Below are positions 1 through 11,139 of a stretch of DNA of 64,000 nucleotides, piece by piece. This DNA comes from Plantago elongata (lineage: Eukaryota > Streptophyta > Magnoliopsida > Lamiales > Plantaginaceae), in NCBI GenBank assembly GCA_036897095.1, contig JAYMSP010000093.1, forward strand, positions 22,205 to 86,204, given 5' to 3'. The notes under the pieces were generated by a model. The model worked only from the letters and a program-made list of their open reading frames with translations, had not been told where the DNA came from and made no database searches. Position 1 is the stretch's first letter; each line of letters begins with the position of its first letter. The position numbers were made by a program, and so were the translations under genes.

Positions 1-2870
1 TGCTCCAACAATGAAGGGTATGTACTATCTACTATAATTGAAATGGGATAATGACTTACTTCTCGAATAAGTAAATCTTCGGGCATTTTGATATCCACCT
101 CGCCATCATTAGATTCACGGGCAACGCCATCACCGACTTGCAGTATCCACTCAGCAAATTCTTTCGCCACTTGAATATCAGAAGATGACGAACCCGACCG
201 CGTAGCAATAAATTATATGTTAACAAATGTATAAGTTTGTAATGAAATTAGTATAAGGAGATCATATAAATTCTAGATTTGTCACCTGCAATCGCATGTT
301 CTTTGTCAGCCGAAGCACCTCACATTCATCCTATATCCTAAATGAGCAAATAGCGGCGTTAAGGATATCATGCCTACTTCCTCCTGGAACAACATGAAAA
401 ATATGTCGGATGTCTCCGTCCAAGACGATGACCACCCAACCAAATGGTTCATCTGGATGTCTCATAACATCTCTCAAACTCCTATCGAGTTCTTTAAAAC
501 AATGTCGGTTTGCCATTTGAGCCTCATCCCAAATAATAAGTCAGGAGACCAGTGACATCTGAATCATGTCTAATCTTGTTGCATGTTGAGTCCTCGTGAA
601 TTTGTAATGGTATACCAAATCTCGAGTGTGTCGTCCTACTCCTATAAAGAAGTAGTGATGCAATACCGCTGGATGCAATTGGAAGTACAATATCACCTCA
701 CGCCCTCAAACTAGAGCATAAAGTTCTCCATATAAAGGTTTTTCTCGTGCCTTCGTATCTGTACAGGAAGAATACTCCTCCATTTCGACCATCAACAACA
801 GACGTAATATTTTCATATATGGCACGTTGCTCATCAGTCAGGCGTGGGTACAAACCATCGTGATCAACTCTCATTGCATCTCTATCATAGCACATCTCAT
901 CATCCATAAATGGATTTGTTGCATTGTCTATAACAGAATCATCCGGCACCGGCATACCATCAAATGAACTTAGACTTCTACAGCTTCTCTTCAACAACTT
1001 CTCTATTTCCATGAGAGCAATGTTCATTATTTGTTCATATGTGAGCTTCAAATCTACATCGAGATTAAATGACCATTACAATAAGAGTTATGTACGAATA
1101 TTATGTTGACAACTATTAGATATAGTAAATGATCAATAATTATATAAATTTATTCTACCTGGATTGCGTAAATTTCTATGTTGATTGTATAGAATATCAT
1201 CTGATAATAATTGTCATGTTTGGTTCCACTCTTCTTCAGGCCTCGAGATGTTGTGTGATAACAACATAATCGTGAAAAGATGGCGCATAAAATTTGCAAA
1301 TCCCCACATACTTGCCTCTCTAAAGTCACCAATATACTCTCCGTCATCTAATAAGAGACCCAAAGCACTGCATGCATCCTTGTGACTACCGTGCACAACA
1401 CCCTTCGTCATTCTAACATCCTCGAAGCAAGTGGCACCCCTAACATGATTCAACATGAGTCTCATATAGTACATGTCTCCACACGCCATTGGAATATTAA
1501 ACATTCTACCTTTGCTTTGTTTTTCTACAGGACCATATTTTCTTATCGTTCTTCCAACAATAATAGTGAGGAATTTCAACATAAGTGATTGATGGTTGTT
1601 ACAGTATTCAATGTTGATGTGGGCTTGGTATTTGAGCATCAGTTGAGGGTTGTATGGAACCACATATCTATTTTAAATTATATAGTATTAATAAGCATAA
1701 GTTTTGACCATATAGATATATGTAACATAAGTTTACGGATAAATAAAAATAATTGTATTGCATGAGAAGTACATGTTGTCAAGTGAAACACCATTTTTAT
1801 TCACTGCCACATCAGTATCTCTTCTTCTATAGACGTGATATCCATTATCATCTATGAATGTGTGGTCATTGAAACTTCTAGGAAAAAATTTGGTGCATCT
1901 ATTTCTTTCCATGCAGGGAGAAGGAGGTTTGGCCGACCGCAAGGATCATGGACCATGTTGTTTGCAACAACCTCATACAGCTCGGGCTCGGTATCTTTGT
2001 CGGGTAGCTCGGCACATATATTTTCATCAATGTTGTTTTTAATTCTCTACTCATCATGTGTCTTGAGAAATAATAATATATGGGCATAAGGGAGACCTCA
2101 CTTTTGAAACTCAATGGTGTATATCACTAAAATATCACCGAGCAATGCATAAACTTCATTATAAAATGTGTTGTGAAATATCATGGAATCAAAACATAAA
2201 GTAAAATGTAATATAAAATAATTCATCAAACTCACGTGCTTTGGGCTTGCCAAACATATGTCTGTCTCTCAAATCCCCGATCAGCTCATCAAGTTTGATC
2301 CTGAATACTCGGCATAATATATCAGGCCTATCTTCAGCTTTTAAGCCAAGACGCTCAACATGCCTCGTCATTTCCGGCCACTTTAAATTGCATGTAAATG
2401 TAATTAATAGGCAAGGATAACCCAAACGGGGTTACTTGCAAATTGCCATGGAATCTTGAAACATTTGTTGAAACCATCTCTTGCCTCCAGTAAACATGCA
2501 TACTTCGAGTCCGGGTGCTTCCCTTCAATCATTTTACCCAAGTAGTCTTCAATTATGTCAACACGCTTATGTTCAAAGAAATCATCCTACCCATAAAAAT
2601 AATTTGCTTGAATTAGTAAAATAATATTATTATTAATGTAATAAAATTAAAAATATAATAAAATCGGTCAATAAGTACATAAGATGATTACCACCAACAT
2701 CCGATAATACTTTGCCACCAAGTGTGCACTTCGCCATGAATATTTGTTCTCGAGAAGTGGCACGTTCCCAAGGATCGGTAGGTGTGGTCCAAATTCACAT
2801 GTTTGAAGAAGTCGGATTCAAATGTTGCAATTTTGCTAAACTTTGTGTTGCTAAATCAATGTAGGATGAA
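1..2870 (-). mobile_element. Decayed Helitron replicase/helicase (autonomous Helitron remnant, runs off left edge)
   Basis: Read on the minus strand from high to low coordinates, blocks of a Helitron RepHel protein appear in the right order but in shifting frames. 2425-2189 holds the Helitron-like N-terminal domain (YPCLLITFTCNLKWPEM). 2095-2030 holds EFQK-GLPYAHILLFL. 1942-1733 holds KFFPRSFNDHTFIDDNGY. 1663-1214 holds VVPYNPQLMLKYQAHINIEY and the PIF1-type helicase linker. 1051-698 has the Walker A region, where the expected GTGKT reads GTRKT. 516-331 has the next helicase block (VIVLDGDIRHIFHVVP), and 180-1 holds FAEWILQVGDG and the IPEDLL-like block MPEDLLI. AT-rich stretches of 60-100 bases separate several blocks and could be introns or decay. 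The Walker A change and frame breaks argue that it is inactive. The 5' end near 2870 is approximate; the 3' hairpin end lies outside the window. Confidence 0.85.
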
Positions 2871-3653
2871 TTAATGAGTTTATAAAACTATATCAATTTA
2901 GTTATCTAGTAATAAAATGCTATTATAGATGTTGTTAACTAACCACATCAACATATTGGTGCTTGAGCACGTCCTTTGAGTGCGATGTGATACATGAGTT
3001 TCATTTGCATGTCATCACCACCGTTATTCCAAAAGTGTTGTAGCTGGTCCATCCACTAATATTCGACAAAAACAATAATATAGAAATCATGGAGTATTAA
3101 TAATTTTTGAAAGTCGAACCATACTTGGCTGTCATGATTTGATTAAAAAGCTATGATGAATAAGATCTGAGCTTAATTGATGTTAGCTTTTCTGAATTGA
3201 GATCGAAAGGGGGAATTGGTATGGCGTCGAATTAAATGGAAGAAAGAGTGTCACTCATGGAATTCAAAACCTGGGAGCATTGTAAAGATTGAAAGGGAAT
3301 TGGTATGCTACAGAATTAAATTGAAGAATGTATGTCACCTTGGGACTCGAACCTGGATGCATTTAGTGATAGGAATACAATCAACGTTTTTGATTTTTTC
3401 TAGTCGATCAGAACATTTCATTTTACCAATACTAATAAATTTCATTTATTTGAATCTGTAACGTGAGCATGTGACATGGCTTCACCACGAGGCTTGAAAA
3501 TGTATCTTTTTAAAATAAAATAGACATGGTAAATATATGTGGGCTGGATCCAAACCATAGGCCCTAATAAGCCCATCCAAGAGCCCAAGCATGTAAAACA
3601 AACGTAGTTTCTGATGAAAGGGAGTTGAGTGCTAATCATCAATAGCGAGCAAA
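2871..3653. other. Gene-free spacer between Helitron remnant and HAD phosphatase
   Basis: No gene seen. It holds a two-copy tandem repeat (3205-3375) and, from about 3560, the probable promoter and short leader of the phosphatase gene. Confidence 0.5.
3205..3375. repeat. Two-copy tandem repeat, period about 86 bases
   Basis: A unit beginning GAAAGG...GAATTGGTATG at 3205 recurs at 3291 and aligns along its whole length with substitutions. The second copy contains, on the minus strand, GGTTCGAGTCCC, which resembles a tRNA B box, so it may derive from a SINE. Confidence 0.5.
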
Positions 3654-5548
3654 ATGGTGGTGATCATATTCGACTTTGACAGGACTCTCATTGACGACGA
3701 CAGTGACAGATGGGTCGTCACAAACATGGGCTTAACCACCCTGTTCAATCACCTTCGTCCTTCCTTGCCTTGGAACTCTCTCATGGTTTGCATTTGCAGC
3801 TCATACTTTCATTTTCTTATTCTTCTCTCTTTTAATGTCATTACTAATCTTATGTTTCTTATCGTCCTGTATTTTGTAACTGTTTGGGGGCGTTTGTGTA
3901 CGTATGATCCGGGGCGGAGTCAGTATTTTAAGTTTGGGGGAAAGTGTATATATGTGATTACTTTAGTTTCGAGTTTTAGGGGTGAAATATAAAATTATTC
4001 GAAAAACTACATATGTAAATGTTTGTTTGAAAATTTTAGGGGGTGTATAATATTATGCGTCTTTTGGCTCCGCCCTGTGTATGGTTATGTTGATTCAGAT
4101 ATTTTATTACAGATAGTTAATTTCAGCTTGTGTTTGAGTGGAGATGCTTAGGTCTAGTAGTGTAGATGGTTTCCTGGAATTGCAGAGATAAAAGATCCAT
4201 TTTTTGGATGTTTTTAGCTTGCATTTGAGTTAACATTGCTATACAAGAGATGTAGTTGAAAAATTGCTTCTGCGATTGGCGATGGATTTTGTGTGTAGAG
4301 ACTTCATTTTTTGTATAAAGATCTAATTTTAGCTTGTTATTGAGTGAGGATGCTTTGGATTACAAGTAGTTTGGTTGACAACTTGTTTTCTTGAAATTCT
4401 GGAGGGGGGAAACAGATACCTTAGGACTTAGGTTAGTTTAAGTCGGTCTTCTTGCCCTTCTTGACATTGAATTTCTGTGGAATTGCATTGTGTGTTTAAA
4501 GTTTCAAACCCATTGTTTTGTAGAATAGGATGTTGGAGGAGCTACATGTTCAAGGAAAAACGATTGATGATATAGCCAAGTGTTTAAAAGAGGTCCCCTT
4601 GCATAATGACGTTATTGCTGCTATAAAATCAGCTTATTCTCTAGGGTATTTTATATTCTGTTTTTCAATCAACTCTTTCTTGTTTTGGATCGCGAGGAAT
4701 ATGTAGAATTTATTTTGATGACTGAAATTTTGTGCTTCAGATGTGACTTGAAGGTGGTTAGTGATGCTAACGTGTTCTATATCAAAACTATATTGGAGCA
4801 TCATGGAATATATGATTGCTTCTCAGAAATCGTAACTAATCCCACTGTCATTGATAATGGAAGGCTTAGAATGTTCCCCTACCATGATGCTGGTTCAAGT
4901 CATAGTTGCAGCCTTTGCCCTCCCAACTTATGCAAGGTTTGTAGCTCTTACTATACTTGTTCTGCCTGACTTGTATTTGTGAAGTTTGTTGATTTCTTGA
5001 GTTCTATATGGACACTATGGTTTATTATTTGGATTTGTTTGGTTGTTTTGAGCTCAGCCATGTGATTTTAAACTAGAATTGCTTGTTGACTTGTAGCTGC
5101 ATTTTTTGTGATCCAACATGGTAACATATTTAGATGAGGAATGAAATTGTTCATGATTCTTTCCAACTTTTGACTATAGCAGAATTTGTAAATTCAACTG
5201 GGCAGAATGCAGCCAGAGTATCAGTTTCTTGTTAATGAGAAATGAACTTCACAATGTTTTTCGTCCTTCTGTGTGCAGGGCCTTGTTATTGAGCAGATCC
5301 AAGCATCCTTCTTGGAGACTGGCAAAAAAAAGATAATATATCTAGGAGATGGGGGCAACGATTTCTGCCCCTCTCTGAAGCTCGTCACAGGAGATTGTGT
5401 TATGCCAAGGAAAAACTTCCCTCTATGGACTCAAATTCTGAAGAATTCTGAGCTCATAAAGGCAAGAGTTTATGAATGGAATGATGGGGAAGAACTTGCA
5501 AGAGTCTTACTCGAACTTGTTAACAACCCATCGAGCAAAGACAGATGA
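3654..5548 (+). CDS. HAD-superfamily phosphatase, PHOSPHO1 / thiamine-phosphate-phosphatase-like (At4g29530 type)
   Basis: Four exons: 3654-3785, 4524-4645, 4741-4936 and 5279-5548, giving 239 residues with every junction GT-AG and in frame. HAD motif I is DFDRT at residues 7-11, supplying the nucleophile and acid/base aspartates. Motif II is the serine of VVSDAN, and motif IV is YLGDGGNDFCP. Family blocks FPYHD, CSLCPPNLCKGLVIE and VMPRKNFPLW are all present. Plant relatives are small soluble phosphatases on phosphorylated metabolites (pyrophosphate, pyridoxal phosphate, thiamine phosphate or phosphoethanolamine have been proposed). The exact substrate cannot be told from sequence. The length matches the short At4g29530 type, not the longer PPsPase1/PECP1 type with its extended C-terminus. 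Intron 1 contains an inverted-repeat insertion (3911-4075). The first ATG precedes the conserved N-terminus directly, which fixes the start. Confidence 0.88.
3911..4075. mobile_element. MITE-like insertion with GGGGCGGAG inverted ends, in intron 1 of the phosphatase
   Basis: The left end reads GGGGCGGAGTCA and the right end is the reverse complement of GGGCGGAGCCAAAAG. The interior is AT-rich with short G-runs and no coding potential. Flanks share an imperfect TGTGTA-TATG direct repeat, a possible target-site duplication. A second, more diverged member of this type may lie at 63471-63819. Confidence 0.45.
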
Positions 5549-6262
5549 GACTCCAGCTCCAACAATTGACCTATTCACTGTTCATATCTTCTGTGAAGCA
5601 ACAAGGGTGCAAATTCACTCTTTTTATCATATGGATATTTCCATCATTCGTCAAGTTTTAGCCTACAAGTAAACCCTACGTCTATTATTTGAACTTGTAA
5701 CGAATTAATTCTTCGCATTTATCAACCCCCATTGTACCAGTGATCCCCATGGTGGAATTTTTCTAATTCCAATTACAAAATGCAGAATCTTGATGAACAG
5801 TTGAAATTGTCACTACTGCTTACTTTTTCTTGGATATGAAGTAAGAATCACATTCCTATACCTTAAACAATTGCTAATTGTGGCCCAATCTACTGAAGAA
5901 GGTATCAAGAACCACTATTTCATGCATCTTCATAATATTCTGAAGTAAACAAACTTATCCTTCACCTATCACTATCATAATCTTGCAGAAAATTCAATTG
6001 TCTTAACTAATTTACACCATCACATTTATTAGTTGGATATTCTAATTAACTATATTAAGTTTACATGAATATGCCAAATTTACTCCAAGAAATTATAATG
6101 CTATACAAATTGTTCTGCTACTTCTTTTTACAATTTAATATAACATTACAGTCAAGAGAGTAAACGTTCTAAAATACCCTATTTATACATGAATTGATAA
6201 ATTATAATATCATATAATTATAATAGCATATTAAGTAATATTAGAGATTTTAAAAAGACTTT

Positions 6263-6264
<2 letters not shown>

Positions 6265-6292
<28 letters not shown>
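6265..6292. repeat. (TA)14 microsatellite
   Basis: Uninterrupted TA dinucleotides in the upstream region of the carrier gene. Confidence 0.95.
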
Positions 6293-6296
<4 letters not shown>

Positions 6297-6494
6297 TAGT
6301 TATACACTTATACTCCTCCTGTATACATATCTATGATTTTCTTACCGCTCTACCTACTCCAATATCACTAAATTAAAACTGTAAATTTTAATGCCATAAA
6401 AAAAATCAAATTTATGGCATCAAAATGATGAAAAATATTTTACCAAAAACATGGAGACATATTATTGGCAATTTGTAAAGCTACTCAACAAAAA

Positions 6495-6506
6495 TATATA
6501 TAAATA
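6495..6506 (+). promoter_or_regulatory. Probable TATA box of the CoAc2-like gene
   Basis: TATATATAAATA lies upstream of the TC-rich leader. Distance to the ATG at 6736 fits a leader of roughly 200 bases. Other AT-rich stretches nearby could serve instead. Confidence 0.4.
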
Positions 6507-6612
6507 GTCCTACTACCAAAAAATTACACAATTTAAATAAAAGCCCCAATTAGTAGTCCTATTTTTCAACAATCAAACGTTTTCGATTCTGCTTTCTTTC
6601 TTGTTTCTTGAA

Positions 6613-6615
<3 letters not shown>

Positions 6616-6655
<40 letters not shown>
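6616..6655 (+). repeat. (TC)20 microsatellite in probable 5' leader of CoAc2-like gene
   Basis: Uninterrupted TC dinucleotides ending 80 bases before the start codon. Pyrimidine-rich leaders of this sort are common in plant genes. Confidence 0.9.
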
Positions 6656-6657
<2 letters not shown>

Positions 6658-6735
6658 CAAATCCATAGAGGGAGAGAGGTGAATAAAAAACAATTCTTGG
6701 TTAAAAATCAAAGCAATTTGTTGCTTTGAGCGATA

Positions 6736-9380
6736 ATGGAAGATGAGAAAAGGGATAAAGGAGCTGTCTTGGTTAATGGGTTGATCAGAGGCATGCCTGT
6801 TTTTGTCAAGGAGCTGATTGCTGGAGGTGTTGCTGGTGGAATTGCCAAGACTGTTGTTGCTCCTCTTGAACGCATCAAGATCTTGTTTCAGGTTTAATTT
6901 TCACTAATTCTCTAATTTTGTGATTCTAAGTGTTGATTTAGCTCTGCATTTTATTTCTTGATTATGCAAGATTGTGTTTTGGGATGATTCTTACTGTTCT
7001 TGAGCAATTTTTGTATGATTTGTTTCTGAGGTGGAAATGGAGCTGATTTAGACTAATTGAGTAATGGTTTAAGTTTTTCTTGAGGTCTATGTGTGTTAAA
7101 CTTGGCAAGTTTTATTGGTGATTGTGTATCTGCATTCTGTATGTATGATGGCCTATGCGGAAAATCGTTATATAGTCCGGGGTTATGAGTAGGTTGTAGA
7201 TCATATGGATTAGAATGGCCAAGTGACTTGAAAGAATAATTTAAAGTTCATTTCCCTGAGTGATGTAGTTTATTGCGAGCCAAAAGGTCTACAAATTACT
7301 CAATCCCCTGCCTATCCAGTCAGTTTACCATCTTCAGTTCCCACTGATAAGCCTGTGAAAGATGAATGCGAAGCACGTTCATCAAATATTTTAACAAGTT
7401 TATTTGGATGGTTTTGTGGGTCATACTTAGTTTTTTGTACATGATCTTACTTGAAGCTCGGGTAGATCACACCATTTTTAACCAGCCTCAAGTTATATTT
7501 ATGCTTTATCTGGTTTTTTCTTTCTGGAAATAGTTGTTCTGAAGAGTTCTAGGCCAGACAATGGTGGTGCAGAAAAGAAAGTAACAATGTTGTACTATTT
7601 TTTGTATACTTTGCAGACCAGACGATCTGAATTCCATAGTCTTGGCCTGTTTGGATCCTTCACAAAAATTGCAAAAACAGAAGGAATACTTGGGCTTTAT
7701 AGGTACTTATTATTATCTTCACTTGATTGCTCAAAATAATGGATATGGAGTTTTATTTGCATCTATGATACGATGAAACTTACATGAGTGGTATTTAATG
7801 CTCAGAGGGAATGGAGCTAGCGTTGCTCGGATTGTGCCTTATGCAGCATTGCATTATATGACGTATGAAGAATACCGAAAATGGATAATTCTTGGATATC
7901 CTGATGTTGGGAGAGGCCCTGTCCTTGATCTTGTAGCTGGTTCATTTGCTGGAGGAACAGCTGTTCTTTTTACATATCCACTTGACTTAGTTCGGACTAA
8001 ATTAGCATATCAGGTATTCTGGAAGCTCATGTTTTAACTACTTCATTCTCTAAATCTAGCTGTATGATTACATTTGCACTTGTTGACTCGAGGACTGCTT
8101 TTTTCATATATCACTGCCAAGATGGATCAAAGTTTCATTTCTAAGTTATATATACCCTACAGAGCTTAAATTAATAACTTTTTCGATTTGTATTGGGTAC
8201 ATCGGGAAGTTACAGAAATGCAGTACTAAGTTTTTCTAAAGTAAAAATGTAAGCTCCTAAGTGATATGAATATTCTGTCATTTGGTCAGTATAGAAATGG
8301 AAGACTTGCAATTTTCAGTGAAACAACTCAATCCATGATTACAAGGACTAGAATAGCATTCCATTTCACCAGTATGGTTTGAATTCGAGGAATGATTGTT
8401 GATGTTATTAGGGCTCTTCAGGTACTTGATCCCTCAAAACTCAGTATCAAAGGCCATTTTTCAAAAGAAGTAGCTTATAAAGGAATTCGTGATTGCTTCT
8501 CCAAGATATTCAAGGAGGCTGGAGTAAAAGGTCTCTACCGAGGTGTTGGTATGTTTTCTGAACCTAGTGATTTAGTATCAAAGTTATCTATTGCTCCATA
8601 TTTCTTAACTTTTGTAATACTTTTCCAGCTCCCTCACTCTATGGAATCTTTCCATATGCTGGACTAAAATTTTATTTCTATGAGGAAATGAAAAGCCACG
8701 TCTCTGAAGACCAAAAAAAGAGTATCGCTGTCAAACTTGCTTGCGGCTCAGTTGCTGGATTACTGGGTCAGACTTTCACTTACCCTCTTGATGTTGTAAG
8801 GCGGCAGATGCAGGTCCAACAACTCTCAGCTTCTAATACCGGTACACTTAGTGGGACTATGGACACTCTTTTCATGATTCTCCGAACACAAGGATGGAAG
8901 CAGTTGTTTTCTGGGCTTAGCATCAACTACTTAAAGGTTATAACCTATGACAACTTGAATCACTGTTTTGATGCTTTTCATGCCAAAATCACTGCACTTT
9001 TATGTTTGCAAAATCAAATTATACAAGTTGAATCATTCTGCCAGAATCAGCTCTAAATAAAAATCAGCTACATTGTTGATTCTTCCGATTCTGGTTAGAA
9101 ATTACGGTCACCTGATTCAGATGCATCTGATCAGCTGAAAACAATCCTAAGCTTTTGCGAAGAGGCACTTAATCTGTTAAAGACTAAATTTGAGTCTCGT
9201 TCTGGATTTCAGGTTGTGCCATCAGTAGCTATTGGATTCACTGTTTATGATGTTATGAAGTTGTATCTGCAAGTTCCACCACGAGATGATAGTAGATTGG
9301 TTGAAGTTCGCTCTAACCAGTCTAATAGTCAGCCAACATCACTACATTCTGGAAGACCTCTCTCTCAAACCCAGCCATAG
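6736..9380 (+). CDS. CoAc2: Mitochondrial carrier family protein, CoA transporter CoAc2-like
   Basis: Six exons: 6736-6891, 7617-7702, 7806-8013, 8422-8548, 8629-8936 and 9213-9380, giving 350 residues. The three mitochondrial-carrier repeats are intact. The PX[DE]XX[KR] signature appears as PLERIK (residues 43-48), YPLDLVRTK in repeat 2 and YPLDVVRRQ in repeat 3. Repeat-end motifs GLYRGNGAS, GLYRGVAPSLYGI and [11 protein letters not shown] are all present. The protein should sit in the mitochondrial inner membrane with six helices. Closest remembered relatives are the plant CoAc1/CoAc2 coenzyme A carriers, and blocks such as [25 protein letters not shown] favour CoAc2. Substrate is inferred from family. 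The C-terminal 30 residues are Ser/Gln-rich and not conserved. The next gene is convergent, 464 bases away. Confidence 0.9.
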
Positions 9381-9844
9381 TCATCTTCACAAGGCGAACT
9401 GATCCTATAACTCTTAACCATATAGGTTTGTGGATTACATTCTTTTTACGATTTAGCGTACAGGCATGATGAAAGTGCGAATAAATCATGTCCAACAAAA
9501 GTTTAGCATGAGGTGGTTCGACTGTTTTGTTGGACACACCCTACACTGTACATAACTACAGGGGAAATAGGCTAAAGACTGTATTATTCTGTACATAAAG
9601 CTCAGCTATCATTTAGGTAATTTTGTTCACCTTTTTTGCTCAAATAAACAGTTCATTTGTATTCATATCTGAGCTATTGACGAATTAGTTACACAGTCAA
9701 GTTCATTGCTTGAGATAATTTGTTTGACACAGATTATTTTTGCCCAATGGAGGACATAAATTGCAGGAGTTCCGCCATCTATTTTGCAACAGAAACAATT
9801 CAAATGACAAATTTTAACTGCATTATTGCGATATGAAATTGTAA
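9381..9844. other. Convergent intergenic region
   Basis: Holds the 3' ends of the carrier gene and of the serine acetyltransferase gene. No further gene seen. Confidence 0.6.
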
Positions 9845-10883
9845 TCATATCATATAACCGGACCATTCGCATATAAACGAAGTATGATCCATCGACTCCC
9901 CTGGGACCTCCTCGTGCTTCGTCGGCTGCTCTTTTCCTCCAACCAACCTAGCCGGGTTCCCCAATGCCGTCGTTCTTGGAGGCACATCTCTCAGAACAAC
10001 CGATCCTGCACCAATCTTGGCCCCCTCTCCAATTTTGATGTTCCCCAGTATAGTCGCGCCAGCACCAATCAACACTCCGTCGCAAATCTTGGGATGCCGA
10101 TCACCACACCTTTTGCCAGTCCCACCTAGAGTTACATGGTGGAGAATGGAAACATTGTTTCCTATCACAGCAGTCTCACCTACTACCACTCCAGTCGCAT
10201 GGTCGAAAAGGATGCCTTTGCCGATTGTTGCTGCAGGGTGGATGTCAACAGCAAAGACGTCTGAGATACGGGATTGCAGGGCGAGCGCCAAAGGCTTTCG
10301 GGACTGTGTCCACAGCTTGTGAGCCACTCTGTGTGCCTGAGAAGTGACAATCTTCTTAAATGAATCTAAAAAAGATGATATTTTTAGCATGTTTTGAATC
10401 AAAATGAACAGCAACCTAAAAAATCCAATCTTGTTCACAACCAGAAAAAAAAAAAAAAAAAAAAAAAAACAACAAAAAAAGCCAAACCAGTATTACCTGG
10501 CAGGCGAGAAATCCCTTGTAGTTAAGCAGACAATGAGCGAACGAAACGCAAGCAGGGTCACGAAACCGGGCAGCACGTAAGTCAGCAACGGTGGCAGACC
10601 GGAGAGTAGCATCAGTGGAGAAGATGCCAAGAAACAGATCATAGAGCAGAGTGGATAACAAGGTGGATGAACAGAGTTTGTTTCCCAGATGAAATGATAA
10701 AGAACGCTCTAAAGATGAGTGAGATAAGATTGTGGAGTATACGTAGCTAGCCAGAGCTGGCTCAGCTTCGGCATCTCGCCGAGCCTCCGCCTTGATCTGG
10801 CCCCACAGCCAGGATTCCTCTTCTTCGGAACCCGGCAGTGGCAGCGGGGATAGAGACAAGTGGCGGAGTTCTCCTGCAGGCAT
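9845..10883 (-). CDS. SERAT1;1: Serine O-acetyltransferase, cytosolic SERAT1;1 type
   Basis: Two exons, 10883-10497 and 10336-9845, giving 292 residues. The enzyme acetylates L-serine from acetyl-CoA to O-acetylserine, the first committed step of cysteine synthesis. Residues 1-129 carry the alpha-helical SATase N-terminal domain (IKAEARRDAEAEPALASY, RDPACVSFAHCLLNYKGFLA). Exon 2 carries the left-handed beta-helix of hexapeptide repeats (DHATGVVVGETAVIGNN, HHVTLGGTGK, GAGATILGNIKIG). The C-terminus MDHTSF..EWS.YMI ends in isoleucine, the residue that docks in the O-acetylserine(thiol)lyase active site to form the cysteine synthase complex. The opening MPAGELRH with no transit-like peptide matches the cytosolic SERAT1;1 form as I remember it. 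The intron has a run of 25 T on the coding strand (10445-10469). Confidence 0.93.
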
Positions 10884-11139
10884 CCTGTCGTTATGGTATG
10901 TATGACCTTTTCTTGTGGCTGAGTTTAGAAATTTTGTTGAGGATATGTTGGTTTTGTTGGGTTATGTTACAAAGCAATCAATTTATGTCAAAGTCAAGTT
11001 CTAAAAAATAAAAAAATCATGATTTTTTAATTTTTTTCAATTTTTAAAGTTTTACAATTTAACCAGTCTAATTCTTTTTTAAACCTATAAGAAAACATTG
11101 TTTTTTTATACTTTTAATAAATTATGTTATAGTTTGAAA

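Larger units (their letters stand above)
5549..6735. other. Spacer: phosphatase 3' end and CoAc2 promoter/leader
   Basis: AT-rich, no gene seen. It contains a (TA)n tract (6265-6292), a TATA-like stretch at 6495-6506 about 230 bases before the carrier start codon, and a (TC)n tract (6616-6655) that would fall in the transcribed leader. Confidence 0.5.

Noticed and set aside
9884-10322. Plus-strand open frames opposite the serine acetyltransferase
   Set aside because: Shadows of a strongly conserved minus-strand enzyme.
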